In this document: piece after piece, positions 1 to 8,991 of the stretch
Layout of the letters: the number at the start of each line of letters is the position of its first letter
Position numbering within the stretch: position 1 is the first letter of the stretch
Source of the DNA: Burkholderiales bacterium
GTDB taxonomy: Bacteria; Pseudomonadota; Gammaproteobacteria; Burkholderiales; Burkholderiaceae_C
Direction of reading: 5' to 3'
Assembly (NCBI GenBank): GCA_017307855.1
Contig: JAFKGD010000007.1
Location: 62,001 to 126,000, forward strand
DNA length: 64,000 bases
Made by a program: the position numbers and the translations under genes
The notes under the pieces: generated by a model
The model's database searches: none
Told to the model about the DNA's origin: nothing
What the model saw: only the letters and a program-made list of their open reading frames with translations

Positions 1-283
1 CGAACAGCTCGGGCCCGGCGCGGCGCGCGGTGGCCTCGGCCGCAACGGCCTTGGCGCCGTTCTCGCAGAACTCGAAGGTGGAGGCGTGATTGCGGTCGGG
101 CCAGGCGCAACCGGGGCAATCGAAACCATCGGGCTGGTTGGCCGACAGCAGCGTCTTGGCGCCCTTGAGCGGGATGTCCTGGGCTTTCAGGGCACGGCCG
201 ACCGAGCGCAGCGCGCCCCAGCCACCGGCCGGGCCTTTGTAGAACTCGATCTTCTGTTCGCGGGGGTCGTTGTCGTGGCTCAT
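1..283 (-). CDS. FdhF/YdeP-type molybdopterin oxidoreductase, N-terminal part
   Basis: Only the first 94 residues are present; the gene runs off the left edge. The fragment has the N-terminal features of the large FdhF/YdeP molybdoenzyme family: a GPAGGWG motif at residues 17-23, then Cys56, Cys59 and Cys73 spaced as expected for the N-terminal Fe-S/pterin region, within DGFDCPGCAWP and FEFCENGAKA. These enzymes are usually annotated as formate dehydrogenase-like alpha subunits; the true substrate is often unproven. The ATG is supported by an AAGGAG ribosome site about 8 nt upstream. The gene lies 106 nt downstream of an oxalate/formate-type MFS carrier on the same strand, which fits formate or oxalate metabolism. 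The substrate is inferred from context. Confidence 0.8.
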   Translation of the reverse strand, partial: MSHDNDPREQKIEFYKGPAGGWGALRSVGRALKAQDIPLKGAKTLLSANQPDGFDCPGCAWPDRNHASTFEFCENGAKAVAAEATARRAGPELF

Positions 284-389
284 CACCGTGCTCCTTCACA
301 AGGTTTGAAGCCGGGAAGGCTTGCGCGTTCCCGGCTTTGCGCAACGCGGTGTCACCGCGTTGCCATTTCGGTCTGATCCGTGGCGGGGA

Positions 390-2036
390 TCAGCCGAAGA
401 ACTTCGCCGCGCTGGCCAGCGTCTTCCAGATGCCCCACGCCAGCGGGATGCCGACCGCGATCCAGGCGAACGCCACGGTGGCGGAGCTGGTACGGTCTGC
501 GCGGCCGCTGCCCGCGCCCACTTCGGAAGCGGCGGCCTTGTCGTGGGCCAGGCGCTTTTCCTCGGCCAGCTCGGCGTCCGTCATGAAATGCTTGTCGGCC
601 ACGGGGCGGATCAGCAGGTTGGCGATGAGGCCGATGACCAGCATGCCCACCAGGATGTACATGGTCTGGTTGTAGACCTGCTCACGCGGCAGGCCCAGGC
701 CCAGCTGGTACTCGCGCATGTAGTTCACCACCACCGGACCCAGGATGCCCGCCGTGGCCCAGGCGGTGAGCAGGCGGCCATGGATGGCGCCCACCATCTG
801 CGTGCCGAACAGGTCGGCCAGGTAGGCCGGCACGGTGGCGAAGCCGCCACCGTACATCGACAGGATGATGCAGAAGGCCCCCACGAACAGCAGCTTGTTG
901 CCGGCGGCGGCCGACGATGGAATGCTGGCGTAGAGCAGACCGCCCAGCACGAAGAAGATCGTGTAGGTCATCTTGCGGCCGAACTTGTCGGACGCGCTGG
1001 CCCAGACGAAACGGCCGCCGATGTTGAAGAGCGACAGCAGCGCGGTGAAGCCGCCGGCCACGGCCGCGATGGCCGCCAGTTGCGTCTTGTCGAGCTCGCC
1101 GAACTTCTGCTGGATGCCGATGAGGCCGCCGCCGAACACTTCCTGCAGCATGGGCGAGGCCATGCCGATCACGCCGATGCCGGCCGAGACGTTCATGCAC
1201 AGCACGATCCAGACCAGCCAGAACTGGGGAATGCCCCAGACTTTCTTCACGTGCACGTGGCGCTGCGTGATCATGGTGTTGGCCACCTGGGCGGGCGGCG
1301 GCGTCCAGCCTTCGGGCTTCCAGCCCGAGGGCGGCACGCGGTAGCCCAGGGCTCCGGCCATCATGAAGACGAAGTAGACCAGCGCCATGACGACGAAGGT
1401 CTGCATCACGCCCACGTCGGTGGGGGTGCCGAAGTACTTCATCAGCTCGACCGCCAGCGGCGAGCCGATCATCGCGCCGCCGCCGAAACCCATGATGGCC
1501 ATGCCGGTGGCCATGCCCCGGCGGTCGGGGAACCACTTGATCAGCGTGGACACGGGCGAGATGTAGCCCAGGCCCAGGCCGATGCCGCCGATCACGCCCG
1601 AGCCGATGATCATCAGCCAGAACTGGTGCAGGTGGATGCCCAGCGCCGAGATCATCATGCCGCCGCACCAGCACACGGCCGACACCACGCCGGCCTTGCG
1701 CGGGCCGGCGCGTTCGAGCCAGCCGCCCCAGATCGCCGCCGAGCAGCCCAGGAACACGAAGAACAGCGTGTACATCCAGCCCAGGGTGGAAACCCGCCAG
1801 TCGCAGCCGGTGGCGAACAGCTCGGCGAAGAAACTCATGTCGCGCGAGCAGGCCGCAGCGCCCGTGCCCGCCGTCTGCAGCATCTTGGAGAGCGGCAGCC
1901 AGAACACCGAGAAGCCATAGGCCATGCCGATGCACAGGTGGATGGCCAGCGCGGCGGGCGGAACAAGCCACCGGTTGAAGCCGGGTCCGGCGATGATGCG
2001 TTCCTTGTCCAGGAAGCCTGCTTGTGTGGCGGCCAT
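390..2036 (-). CDS. MFS transporter, oxalate/formate antiporter (OxlT) family
   Basis: A 548-residue major facilitator protein with about 12 hydrophobic segments. Around residues 35-50 it has the segment IHLCIGMAYGFSVFWLPL, the IHxxxGxxYxxSVF type of signature seen in OxlT-like carriers, so it probably exchanges small carboxylates such as oxalate and formate across the inner membrane. The ATG at 2036 is preferred over one 45 nt further out because GAGGAG sits 7 nt before it. The cytoplasmic loop between the two halves is long, and the C-terminus ends in a predicted membrane segment. It lies between the LysR gene and the molybdoenzyme on one strand. Substrate specificity cannot be read from sequence; neighbours suggest formate or oxalate. 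Confidence 0.82.
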   Translation of the reverse strand: MAATQAGFLDKERIIAGPGFNRWLVPPAALAIHLCIGMAYGFSVFWLPLSKMLQTAGTGAAACSRDMSFFAELFATGCDWRVSTLGWMYTLFFVFLGCSAAIWGGWLERAGPRKAGVVSAVCWCGGMMISALGIHLHQFWLMIIGSGVIGGIGLGLGYISPVSTLIKWFPDRRGMATGMAIMGFGGGAMIGSPLAVELMKYFGTPTDVGVMQTFVVMALVYFVFMMAGALGYRVPPSGWKPEGWTPPPAQVANTMITQRHVHVKKVWGIPQFWLVWIVLCMNVSAGIGVIGMASPMLQEVFGGGLIGIQQKFGELDKTQLAAIAAVAGGFTALLSLFNIGGRFVWASASDKFGRKMTYTIFFVLGGLLYASIPSSAAAGNKLLFVGAFCIILSMYGGGFATVPAYLADLFGTQMVGAIHGRLLTAWATAGILGPVVVNYMREYQLGLGLPREQVYNQTMYILVGMLVIGLIANLLIRPVADKHFMTDAELAEEKRLAHDKAAASEVGAGSGRADRTSSATVAFAWIAVGIPLAWGIWKTLASAAKFFG

Positions 2037-2119
2037 GCCGTCTCCTCGAAGCTGTTGTGTGTTTTGGATCAACGACCGCACGCCCCCTTTGGCGCGGGTG
2101 CGGCAGTGTCTTCGCGCCG

Positions 2120-2135
2120 TTTGAGGTGCGTCAAA
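2120..2135. promoter_or_regulatory. Candidate LysR-type operator (TTTGA-N6-TCAAA)
   Basis: A perfect 5-bp dyad, TTTGA and TCAAA separated by 6 bases, fits the T-N11-A core recognised by many LysR regulators. It lies about 84 nt upstream of the MFS carrier start, between that gene and the LysR gene, so it is well placed to control the carrier and the downstream molybdoenzyme. The assignment rests on pattern and position only. Confidence 0.45.
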
Positions 2136-2269
2136 TCACATCAAGACATGCACTCATTCAGGAAACGAATCACGGCGGCAAAAAGAGCGTGGTTTCGCGG
2201 CACACGGTCGATGTGCAGCGCAGCAAGTGCGGGGCAAAACGTATGGCGGGCAGACGCCCCGCCAGGATT

Positions 2270-3208
2270 TCAGGCCGTCAGCCGGCCGCTGTGCGCGGCC
2301 ACGTAGGCTTGCCAGGCGGACGTCTGCAGCAGGGTGAGCGCGGCCTCGAGTGCCCGCGAGGCGCGCACGCCGGCGGGCGCCATGAAGCCGATGGGCGTGG
2401 TGACGTGCGGCGATTGCAACGGGCGGGCCAGCAGGCCCGGATCGTTGCGCAGCGTGGCCACCATCGCACCGGGCAGCACGCCGCTCACCTGACCGGGGCC
2501 GATGGCCTGCACGAGGGTGAGCACCGAGTTGGTCTCGATGGCCGGCTGGACGGGTCGCCCGGCGTCCACGAACGCCTGGTCGATGATGGCGCGGTTGTGC
2601 ATGTCGGGCGTGAGCAGGCACAGCGGCTCGCGCGCGGCCTGCGCCCAATCGACGGGCTCGCCGATCCTGAAGCCGGCCGCATCGCCCCGACGGCGCACGA
2701 AGAAGTAATGCTCGTCGTACTGCGGCCAGGCCGTCAGCCGCACACCCGGCAGGCTCATGCGCTCGGTATAGCCCAGCGCGAGATCGAGCGCCAGCTGCTC
2801 CAGGCCGGTTTCGAGCTCGTGGGAGCTCATCGACAGCACCACTGGCACGATGCCGGGATGGCTCGCGCGCAGCAGCGCCGCGAAGCCCGAGAGGATGGGC
2901 ATGGCCGTGGGCACGGCCGCCAGGCGCAGCTGGCCCTGGGGCCGGTCCAGTGTGCTGGCCAGTTCCTGCTCGAGCAGCTTGTGCTCGTGCAGCATGCGGC
3001 GCGCTGCCGCCAGCACGGTCTCGCCTTCGGCCGTCAGGCCCACGTAGGTGCGCCCACGGCGCACGATGACGGCGCCGAACTCATCCTCCAGCGCACGCAG
3101 CGCGTTGGAGAGAGCCGGCTGTGTGATGTGGCAGGCCTGCGCCGCGCGGCCGAAGTGGCGGTGCTCTTCGAGCGCCACCAGGTAGCGCATGGAGGCCAGC
3201 AGGTTCAT
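2270..3208 (-). CDS. LysR family transcriptional regulator
   Basis: A 312-residue DNA-binding regulator of standard LysR length. The N-terminal winged helix-turn-helix is clear (HFGRAAQACHITQPALSNAL at about residues 18-37), followed by an effector-binding domain from about residue 90. It ends 233 nt before the OxlT-like carrier on the same strand, so it probably controls that carrier and the molybdoenzyme. Its start lies only 4 nt after the stop of apbC, so it may be partly co-transcribed with apbC. The effector is not evident; formate, oxalate or another carboxylate would fit the neighbours. Confidence 0.88.
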   Translation of the reverse strand: MNLLASMRYLVALEEHRHFGRAAQACHITQPALSNALRALEDEFGAVIVRRGRTYVGLTAEGETVLAAARRMLHEHKLLEQELASTLDRPQGQLRLAAVPTAMPILSGFAALLRASHPGIVPVVLSMSSHELETGLEQLALDLALGYTERMSLPGVRLTAWPQYDEHYFFVRRRGDAAGFRIGEPVDWAQAAREPLCLLTPDMHNRAIIDQAFVDAGRPVQPAIETNSVLTLVQAIGPGQVSGVLPGAMVATLRNDPGLLARPLQSPHVTTPIGFMAPAGVRASRALEAALTLLQTSAWQAYVAAHSGRLTA

Positions 3209-3212
3209 GCCC

Positions 3213-4301
3213 TCAGGTGTCCTGGCTCACCGTGATGGTCGGGAATTTCGACGAAAAATCGCGCGTGCGCGCGGCCACCCCGACCGCCACCTTGAGCGCC
3301 AGCGCGCGGTAGAGCGCGGCCACCTCGCCGGCCGGCTCGGCCACCACCGTGGGACGCCCGCCATCGGCCTGCTCGCGGATCGCGAGCGCCAGCGGCAGCG
3401 CGCCCAGATAGTCGACGCCATGCTGCGCCGCCAGGCGCTGGCCGCCGCCTTCGCCGAAGATGTGCTCGGCATGGCCGCAGTTCGTGCAGACGTGCACCGC
3501 CATGTTTTCCACTACGCCCAGGATGGGCACGCCCACCTTGCCGAACATGCTGACGGCCTTGCGGGCATCCAGCAGCGCAATGTCCTGCGGCGTGGTGACG
3601 ATCACCGCGCCGGTCAGCGGCACGCGCTGGCTCAGCGTGAGCTGGATGTCGCCCGTGCCGGGGGGCATGTCGACGACGAGGTAGTCCAGGTCGTTCCAGT
3701 TCGTCTGGCGCAGCAGTTGGTCGAGCGCCTGCGTGGCCATGGGCCCGCGCCAGATCATGGCCTGGTCGGGCTCGATCAGGAAGCCGATCGACATCACCTG
3801 CACGCCGTGCGCGAGCTTGGGCTCCATGGTCTTGCCGTCGGAACTCTCGGGCTTGCCTTCCACGCCCATCATCATGGGCTGGCTGGGACCGTAGATGTCG
3901 GCATCGAGCAGACCCACGCGCGCGCCCTCGGCGGCCAGCGCCAGCGCGAGGTTGGCCGACGTAGTGCTCTTGCCGACGCCGCCCTTGCCCGAAGCGACGG
4001 CGATGATGTTCTTGACCCCGGGCAGCAACTGCACGCCGCGCTGCACGGCATGGGCTTCGATCCGGTCGGCGAAGCGCACCTGGACGTCCGACACGCCGGC
4101 CACCGTGCGCGCGGCAGCCAGCAGCCGCTCCCGCAGCTGCGCGCGCGAGCCGAGCGACGGGTAGTTCAGTTCGAGGTCGAACGAGGCGACGCCGGCATCG
4201 AGCGCGAGGTTGCGCAGGGCGCGGGGACCTGTGAAATCGCGGCCGGTGAGCGGGTCGGTGACGGCCTGCAGGGCCTGCAGGAGGGCGGTGGTGTCGGCCA
4301 T
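3213..4301 (-). CDS. apbC: ApbC/Mrp iron-sulfur carrier ATPase
   Basis: A 362-residue P-loop protein that binds and transfers Fe-S clusters to apo-proteins in the cytoplasm. It has an N-terminal DUF59/MIP18-like domain (residues 1-90) and the ParA/MinD-type deviant Walker A GKGGVGKST near residues 107-115. A CTNCGH motif near residues 260-265 supplies cluster-ligand cysteines. Longer readings exist, but the start MADTTALLQAL gives normal family length. It is divergent from metG with 137 nt between the starts, the usual Burkholderiales arrangement. A supply of Fe-S clusters would suit the molybdoenzyme further left, but the protein is a general housekeeping factor. Confidence 0.93.
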   Translation of the reverse strand: MADTTALLQALQAVTDPLTGRDFTGPRALRNLALDAGVASFDLELNYPSLGSRAQLRERLLAAARTVAGVSDVQVRFADRIEAHAVQRGVQLLPGVKNIIAVASGKGGVGKSTTSANLALALAAEGARVGLLDADIYGPSQPMMMGVEGKPESSDGKTMEPKLAHGVQVMSIGFLIEPDQAMIWRGPMATQALDQLLRQTNWNDLDYLVVDMPPGTGDIQLTLSQRVPLTGAVIVTTPQDIALLDARKAVSMFGKVGVPILGVVENMAVHVCTNCGHAEHIFGEGGGQRLAAQHGVDYLGALPLALAIREQADGGRPTVVAEPAGEVAALYRALALKVAVGVAARTRDFSSKFPTITVSQDT

Positions 4302-4405
4302 GTCTCGCAAGGGAATTGAGCCCGGCAGTTTAGCGGCCGGCCCATGACCGCGCCGCCGGCAGGCCCGGACGCCGAGGCCACGGGGCGTCCGCCGGGGGCG
4401 GCACA

Positions 4406-4411
4406 TAAAAT
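4406..4411 (+). promoter_or_regulatory. -10 element of the metG promoter
   Basis: TAAAAT lies 27 nt before the metG start codon in otherwise GC-rich DNA, giving a predicted leader of about 20 nt. No convincing -35 hexamer is visible. Confidence 0.45.
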
Positions 4412-4438
4412 GGCCGGTTCCCCGTCCGAGAACCACCG

Positions 4439-6493
4439 ATGTCCAGCAGCCCCCGCCAGCTCTTCGTCACGACCGCCCTGCCGTACGCCAACGGCAAGTT
4501 CCATATCGGCCACATCATGGAATACATCCAGGCCGACATCTGGGTGCGGCACCAGCGCATGGGCGGCCATACGGTGCACTTCGTGGGCGCGGACGACGCG
4601 CACGGCGCGCCGATCATGATCGCCGCCGAGAAGGCCGGCAAGACGCCGCAGCAGTTCGTGGCCGACATCGCGGCCGGCCGCAAGGAATACCTCGACGGTT
4701 TCCACATCCGCTTCGACAACTGGCATTCCACCGACAGCCCCGAGAACACCGAGCTCGCGCAGCAGATCTACCGCGACCTCAAGGGCAATGGCCTGATTTC
4801 CAGCAAGACGATCGAGCAGTTCTTCGACCCCGCGAAGAACATGTTCCTGCCCGACCGCTTCATCAAGGGCGAATGTCCCAACTGCCACGCCAAGGACCAG
4901 TACGGCGACAACTGCGAGGTCTGCAGCAAGGTCTACAGCCCCACCGACCTGATCAACCCTTACTCGGCGCTCTCGGGCGCGACGCCCGAACTGCGCACGT
5001 CGGAACATTTCTTCTTCAAGCTCTCCGATCCGCGCTGCATGGAGTTCCTGCGCCAGTGGACGGCCAGCGGCGCCGTGCAGACCGAGGTGCTCAACAAGAT
5101 CAGCGAGTGGCTCACGCCCGACGAGGCCGGCAAGACCGCCCTGGGCGACTGGGACATCAGCCGCGACGCGCCCTACTTCGGCATCGAGATCCCGGATGCG
5201 CCGGGCAAGTACTTCTATGTCTGGCTCGATGCGCCGGTGGGGTACCTCGCCTCGCTCAAGAACTACCTGGGCAAGATCGGCGTCGACTACGACGCCTTCA
5301 TCAAGAACCCGGCAGTCGAGCAGTATCACTTCATCGGCAAGGACATCATCACCTTCCACACGCTGTTCTGGCCCGCCATGCTGCATTTCAGCGGCCGCAA
5401 GGTGCCCAGCAAGATCTTCGTGCACGGTTTCCTCACCGTGAACAACGGCGAGAAGATGAGCAAGAGCCGCGGCACCGGGCTCGATCCGCTCAAGTACCTG
5501 TCGCTGGGCATGAACCCCGAGTGGCTGCGCTACTACCTGGCCGCCAAGCTCTCGGGCAGGAACGAGGACATCGACTTCAACGCCGATGACTTCATGGCCC
5601 GCGTCAACGCCGACCTGATCGGCAAGTACGTCAACATCGCCAGCCGTGCCGTCAAATTCATCCCCGACGGCGTGCTGGTGGCCGCCGCACCCGAAACCGG
5701 TGCCGACGAGCTGATCGCCAGCGTGCGGACGCACTACGAAGCGCGCGACTACGGCCGCGCGCTGCGCGAGATCATGGCCTACGCCGACAAGGTCAACACA
5801 CGCTTCGACACCGCCGCGCCGTGGAAGCTGGTCAAGGAAGGCCAGGGCGGCGAGGCGGCCATCGTCTGCTCGTCGTGCATCGAGAGCTTCAAGGTCATGA
5901 CGGCGTGCCTCAAGCCGGTGCTGCCCGCACTGTCTGCCCAGGCCGAGCAGTTCCTGGGCTCGGCGCCGCTCGACTGGTTCAACGCCGCCATACCGATGGG
6001 TGCCGGCCACGTGGTCGGCCAGTACCAGCATCTGATGCAACGCGTGGACGCCAAACAGCTCGCCGCACTCTTCGAGCCACCGACCGAAGCCCCGCCCGCC
6101 GCGTCTGAAGCCGCCGCTGACGGCGCCCTGCCTGGCGGCGAGGCCCTGGCGCCCACCATCACCATCGACGACTTCGTCAAGATCGACCTGCGTATTGCGA
6201 AGATCGTGAACTGCGAGGCGGTCGAAGGCTCGACCAAGCTGCTGCGCCTGACGCTCGACGTCGGCGAAGGTCGCACGCGCAACGTGTTCAGCGGCATCGC
6301 CAGCGCCTACAGGCCCGAGCAGCTGGTGGGCAAGCTCACCGTGCTGGTGGCCAACCTGGCACCGCGCAAGATGAAGTTCGGCGTCTCCGAAGGCATGGTG
6401 CTGGCCGCCAGCCACGCCGACGAAAAAGTGCATCCGGGCATCCACGTGCTGGAACCGTGGCCGGGGGCACAACCCGGCATGCGCGTGCGCTGA
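4439..6493 (+). CDS. metG: Methionyl-tRNA synthetase
   Basis: A 684-residue class I synthetase that charges tRNA-Met. It has HIGH at residues 22-25, a zinc knuckle with Cys146, Cys149, Cys159 and Cys162, and KMSKS at residues 339-343. The C-terminal part (about 580-684) is an EMAP/Trbp-like tRNA-binding domain, linked by an Ala/Pro-rich stretch, as in dimeric proteobacterial MetRS. Length and domain order match the E. coli enzyme (677 residues). It is divergent from apbC and followed by a separate DUF1275 gene. Confidence 0.98.
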   Translation: MSSSPRQLFVTTALPYANGKFHIGHIMEYIQADIWVRHQRMGGHTVHFVGADDAHGAPIMIAAEKAGKTPQQFVADIAAGRKEYLDGFHIRFDNWHSTDSPENTELAQQIYRDLKGNGLISSKTIEQFFDPAKNMFLPDRFIKGECPNCHAKDQYGDNCEVCSKVYSPTDLINPYSALSGATPELRTSEHFFFKLSDPRCMEFLRQWTASGAVQTEVLNKISEWLTPDEAGKTALGDWDISRDAPYFGIEIPDAPGKYFYVWLDAPVGYLASLKNYLGKIGVDYDAFIKNPAVEQYHFIGKDIITFHTLFWPAMLHFSGRKVPSKIFVHGFLTVNNGEKMSKSRGTGLDPLKYLSLGMNPEWLRYYLAAKLSGRNEDIDFNADDFMARVNADLIGKYVNIASRAVKFIPDGVLVAAAPETGADELIASVRTHYEARDYGRALREIMAYADKVNTRFDTAAPWKLVKEGQGGEAAIVCSSCIESFKVMTACLKPVLPALSAQAEQFLGSAPLDWFNAAIPMGAGHVVGQYQHLMQRVDAKQLAALFEPPTEAPPAASEAAADGALPGGEALAPTITIDDFVKIDLRIAKIVNCEAVEGSTKLLRLTLDVGEGRTRNVFSGIASAYRPEQLVGKLTVLVANLAPRKMKFGVSEGMVLAASHADEKVHPGIHVLEPWPGAQPGMRVR

Positions 6494-6581
6494 GTACGCC
6501 TGCGCCGGCGTTCGCATTCCGGGCGGTCTTACACTTGCCCTTGCGGCGCCGCCGCGCGGCAAGGGGGCCGCACCACACACC

Positions 6582-7334
6582 ATGATTCCCTGGACCCGTG
6601 ACTGGACGTCCGTCGAACGCACGCGTCAGGCCAATGCGCGCCTGGGCGTGACGCTGGCTTTCGTGGCAGGCGCCGCCAACGCGGGCGGCTTCCTGGCGGT
6701 CGGCCAGTACACGTCGCACATGACGGGGGTGGTTTCTTCACTGGCCGACAACATCGTGCTGGGCAATGGCGTGCTCGTGGCCGCTGCGCTGGGCGCGCTG
6801 ATCGCCTTCATGGCCGGTGCCGCCACCACGGCCTGGATCGTCAACTGGAGCTTGCGGCGGCACCTGCGAAGCGCCTACAGCCTGCCCCTTCTGCTGGAGG
6901 CGCTGTCGCTGCTGGTGTTCGGATTGTTCGGCGCGGCGATCTCCGGATTTCCCTACCTGATGGCCCCCCTCACCGTGCTGCTGCTGTGCTTCATCATGGG
7001 TCTGCAGAACGCCGTCATCACCAAGATCTCGCATGCCGAGATCCGCACCACCCACGTCACCGGCATCGTGACCGATCTTGGCATCGAGATCGGCAAGATG
7101 CTCTATGTGAACCGGGCCCGCGAGCTGTCGCCGGTACGCGCCGATCTGAACCGGCTTCGGCTGCATCTGGCCCTGGTGACGGGCTTTTTCCTGGGCGGGC
7201 TGTCAGGAGCGCTCGGCTTCAAGCAGCTGGGCTACGTGACCACCGTGCCGCTGGCCCTGCTGTTGCTGGTGTTGACGCTGCGCCCGCTCTTCGAGGATGC
7301 ACGGGCCTGGGCCCGCCTCAGGCTGAACGCCTGA
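6582..7334 (+). CDS. YoaK/DUF1275 family membrane protein
   Basis: A 250-residue integral membrane protein of the YoaK (DUF1275) family with about six hydrophobic segments. Family features are the early GAANAGGFLAVGQYTSHMTG segment (about residues 28-47) and the mid-protein GLQNAVITKIS and RTTHVTGIVTDLG stretches. The function of the family is unknown; a transporter is often guessed from topology. It lies 88 nt after metG and is convergent with a lipoprotein gene 10 nt away. An imperfect G/C-rich inverted repeat lies just before the start, at about 6538-6565. Confidence 0.85.
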   Translation: MIPWTRDWTSVERTRQANARLGVTLAFVAGAANAGGFLAVGQYTSHMTGVVSSLADNIVLGNGVLVAAALGALIAFMAGAATTAWIVNWSLRRHLRSAYSLPLLLEALSLLVFGLFGAAISGFPYLMAPLTVLLLCFIMGLQNAVITKISHAEIRTTHVTGIVTDLGIEIGKMLYVNRARELSPVRADLNRLRLHLALVTGFFLGGLSGALGFKQLGYVTTVPLALLLLVLTLRPLFEDARAWARLRLNA

Positions 7335-7344
7335 TCGCCGGGCG

Positions 7345-7851
7345 TCAGCGGTTCTCGGCACGCAGGTCGGGATCGGTGACCGAGCCCGTGCGCTTGACGC
7401 GCAGCGTGGTGCTGTCGAACACCGCCGTGAATACCTTGGAATCGGAAACATTGGGGCCGTCGCGCCAGCGCCAGTCGTACTCGGTCTCATTGCGAAGCGC
7501 GTAGGGCGTGACTTTCATCGGCTTGCCCAGGCTGCGCCGCACTTCTTCCATCGTCTGGCCCGGCTGGATGCGCGCGAGGTTTTCGGTATTGAGTACCTGA
7601 CGCAGCGCCGTCATGCGGCCATCCGGGCCGATGGAGATCATGTAGTTCTCGTGGCCGGCGGGCTGGCGGGTGTATTCGAGGATGCGCACACCGCCCGCGC
7701 CGTCCCAGATGTTTTCGGGCTCGCCGAAGCGGGCCCGCACGTCGGCCTCGGTGGAGATACCCTCCTCCAGTTCGGCGATGCGTTGCGCATCGCAACCCAG
7801 CAGCGACATCAGGCTGGCCAGCAGTGCCATGGCGGCGGTCCTCCTCAGCAT
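7345..7851 (-). CDS. SmpA/OmlA (BamE-like) domain lipoprotein
   Basis: A 168-residue predicted outer-membrane lipoprotein. The signal peptide ends in a lipobox, SLLGC, with Cys20 as the lipidation site. Two BamE/SmpA-like repeats follow: one around ISTEADVRARFGEPENIWDG and a second around IQPGQTMEEVRRSLGKP. The double repeat and 168-residue length differ from canonical BamE (about 113 residues), so I treat it as a BamE-like protein and not BamE itself. The start after a short leader is chosen because it places the signal peptide at the N-terminus. It is divergent from the DUF3460 gene, with 37 nt between the starts. Confidence 0.75.
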   Translation of the reverse strand: MLRRTAAMALLASLMSLLGCDAQRIAELEEGISTEADVRARFGEPENIWDGAGGVRILEYTRQPAGHENYMISIGPDGRMTALRQVLNTENLARIQPGQTMEEVRRSLGKPMKVTPYALRNETEYDWRWRDGPNVSDSKVFTAVFDSTTLRVKRTGSVTDPDLRAENR

Positions 7852-7860
7852 GGTTCCCCG

Positions 7861-7866
7861 TAAAAT
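7861..7866 (+). promoter_or_regulatory. -10 element for DUF3460-scpA
   Basis: TAAAAT lies 22 nt before the DUF3460 start codon, in the short gap between two divergent genes. A 15-nt leader is implied. The -35 is not clear. Confidence 0.4.
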
Positions 7867-7888
7867 CAGTGGCAACGAGGTCCAGTTT

Positions 7889-8095
7889 ATGTCCATCTTC
7901 CGCCGCCCCGATTACAAGTCCGACGCCACCCTCTTCATCGAGGAACTCAAGCAGAGCAACCAGGAGCTCGACGCCCAGCAACGCGCCGGCCGCGCCCTGC
8001 TGTGGGACAAGGTGGTCGACCGCGACGCCTGGCAGGGCTTCGGCGCCGCGCGAGTGCCGCAGCAGCCCTACGTCTACCAGACCCGCGGCGAGTGA
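7889..8095 (+). CDS. DUF3460 family small protein
   Basis: A 68-residue soluble protein with the start MSIFRRPDYKSDAT and a conserved acidic/aromatic core including FIEELKQ and LLWDK. It belongs to the beta-proteobacterial DUF3460 family, which has no known function and typically precedes scpA. Its stop is 4 nt before the predicted GTG start of scpA, so the two are probably one transcript. The short length, lack of signal peptide and tight coupling to a chromosome-segregation gene are the only functional hints. Confidence 0.8.
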   Translation: MSIFRRPDYKSDATLFIEELKQSNQELDAQQRAGRALLWDKVVDRDAWQGFGAARVPQQPYVYQTRGE

Positions 8096-8099
8096 TCGC

Positions 8100-8951
8100 G
8101 TGAGCCGTCCGCCGTCCGTCGCGACGGAACTGCCCGCCGGCCCCGGGCACGGCCAGCCCGACGTGGTCGACCACGTCGCGGTGGCCCGGCTGTATGGCGA
8201 ACCGCTGTTCGCCATGCCGCAGGACCTGTACATCCCGCCCGACGCGCTGGAAGTCTTCCTCGAGGCGTTCGAAGGCCCGCTTGACCTGCTGCTCTACCTG
8301 ATCCGCAAGCAGAACTTCAACATCCTCGACATCCCGATGGCGGCCGTCACGCGGCAATACCTCACGTATGTCGACGAAGTGCGCAGCCGCAACCTCGAGC
8401 TGGCGGCCGAGTACCTGCTGATGGCCGCGATGCTCATCGAGATCAAGTCGCGCATGCTGCTGCCGCCCAAGAAGACGGCCGAGGGCGAAGAGGCCGAGGA
8501 TCCGCGCGCCGAACTGGTCCGCCGCCTGCTCGAGTACGAGCAGATGAAGATGGCGGCGGCCCGCCTCAACGAGGTGCCGCAGTACGGCCGCGACTTCCTC
8601 AAGGCCCAGGTCTACATCGAGCAGTCGCTCAAGCCGCGCTTTCCCGAGGTCGAGCTGGCCGATCTCCGCTCCGCCTGGGCCGATATCCTGCGCCGGGCCA
8701 AACTGGTGCAACACCACAAGATCAGCCGCGAGGAACTCTCGGTGCGCGAGCACATGAGCATCGTGCTGCGTACGCTGCAGGGTCGCAAGTTCGTCGAGTT
8801 CGAGCATCTGTTCGATGTCAGCCGCGGCACCCCGGTGTTGGTGGTCACTTTCATTGCCTTGCTCGAACTGGCGAAGGAAACACTGATCGAGATCACCCAG
8901 GCCGAGGCCTTCGCACCCATCTACGTGCGCCTGGCCTACTCGCCAGCCTGA
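8100..8951 (+). CDS. scpA: Segregation and condensation protein A
   Basis: A 283-residue kleisin subunit of the SMC-ScpAB condensin-like complex. The hallmark N-terminal SMC-binding segment is present (FEGPLDLLLYLIRKQNFNIL, about residues 57-76), and a C-terminal winged helix covers roughly residues 190-275. The GTG at 8100 is chosen because it directly follows the DUF3460 stop and gives family-typical length; an internal ATG near 8214 is an alternative. No scpB or panC follows: the next gene, gpsA, is convergent. Confidence 0.93.
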   Translation: MSRPPSVATELPAGPGHGQPDVVDHVAVARLYGEPLFAMPQDLYIPPDALEVFLEAFEGPLDLLLYLIRKQNFNILDIPMAAVTRQYLTYVDEVRSRNLELAAEYLLMAAMLIEIKSRMLLPPKKTAEGEEAEDPRAELVRRLLEYEQMKMAAARLNEVPQYGRDFLKAQVYIEQSLKPRFPEVELADLRSAWADILRRAKLVQHHKISREELSVREHMSIVLRTLQGRKFVEFEHLFDVSRGTPVLVVTFIALLELAKETLIEITQAEAFAPIYVRLAYSPA

Positions 8952-8956
8952 CGCAT

Positions 8957-8988
8957 CCGGCCCGCTTCTGCGACCACCTCGGGGCCGG
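8957..8988. terminator. Possible bidirectional hairpin between scpA and gpsA
   Basis: CCGGCCC at 8957-8963 pairs with GGGCCGG at 8982-8988 across an 18-nt loop in the 40-nt gap between convergent genes. There is no T run on either side, so factor-independent termination is doubtful. Confidence 0.3.
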
Positions 8989-8991
8989 CTA

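Noticed and set aside
2245-2263. Hairpin just after the LysR gene
   Set aside because: Only a 6-bp stem, with the nearest T run several bases away; termination is possible but not supported.
321-2306. A 661-codon open frame opposite the MFS carrier
   Set aside because: His/Asp/Arg-rich shadow of a clear membrane transporter.
4166-6622. An 818-codon open frame opposite metG
   Set aside because: It is fully antisense to a gene with all MetRS motifs and its sequence has no domain; typical GC-rich shadow.
7345-7851. BamE itself
   Set aside because: The lipoprotein has two SmpA/OmlA-like repeats and is longer than BamE, so it is called only BamE-like.
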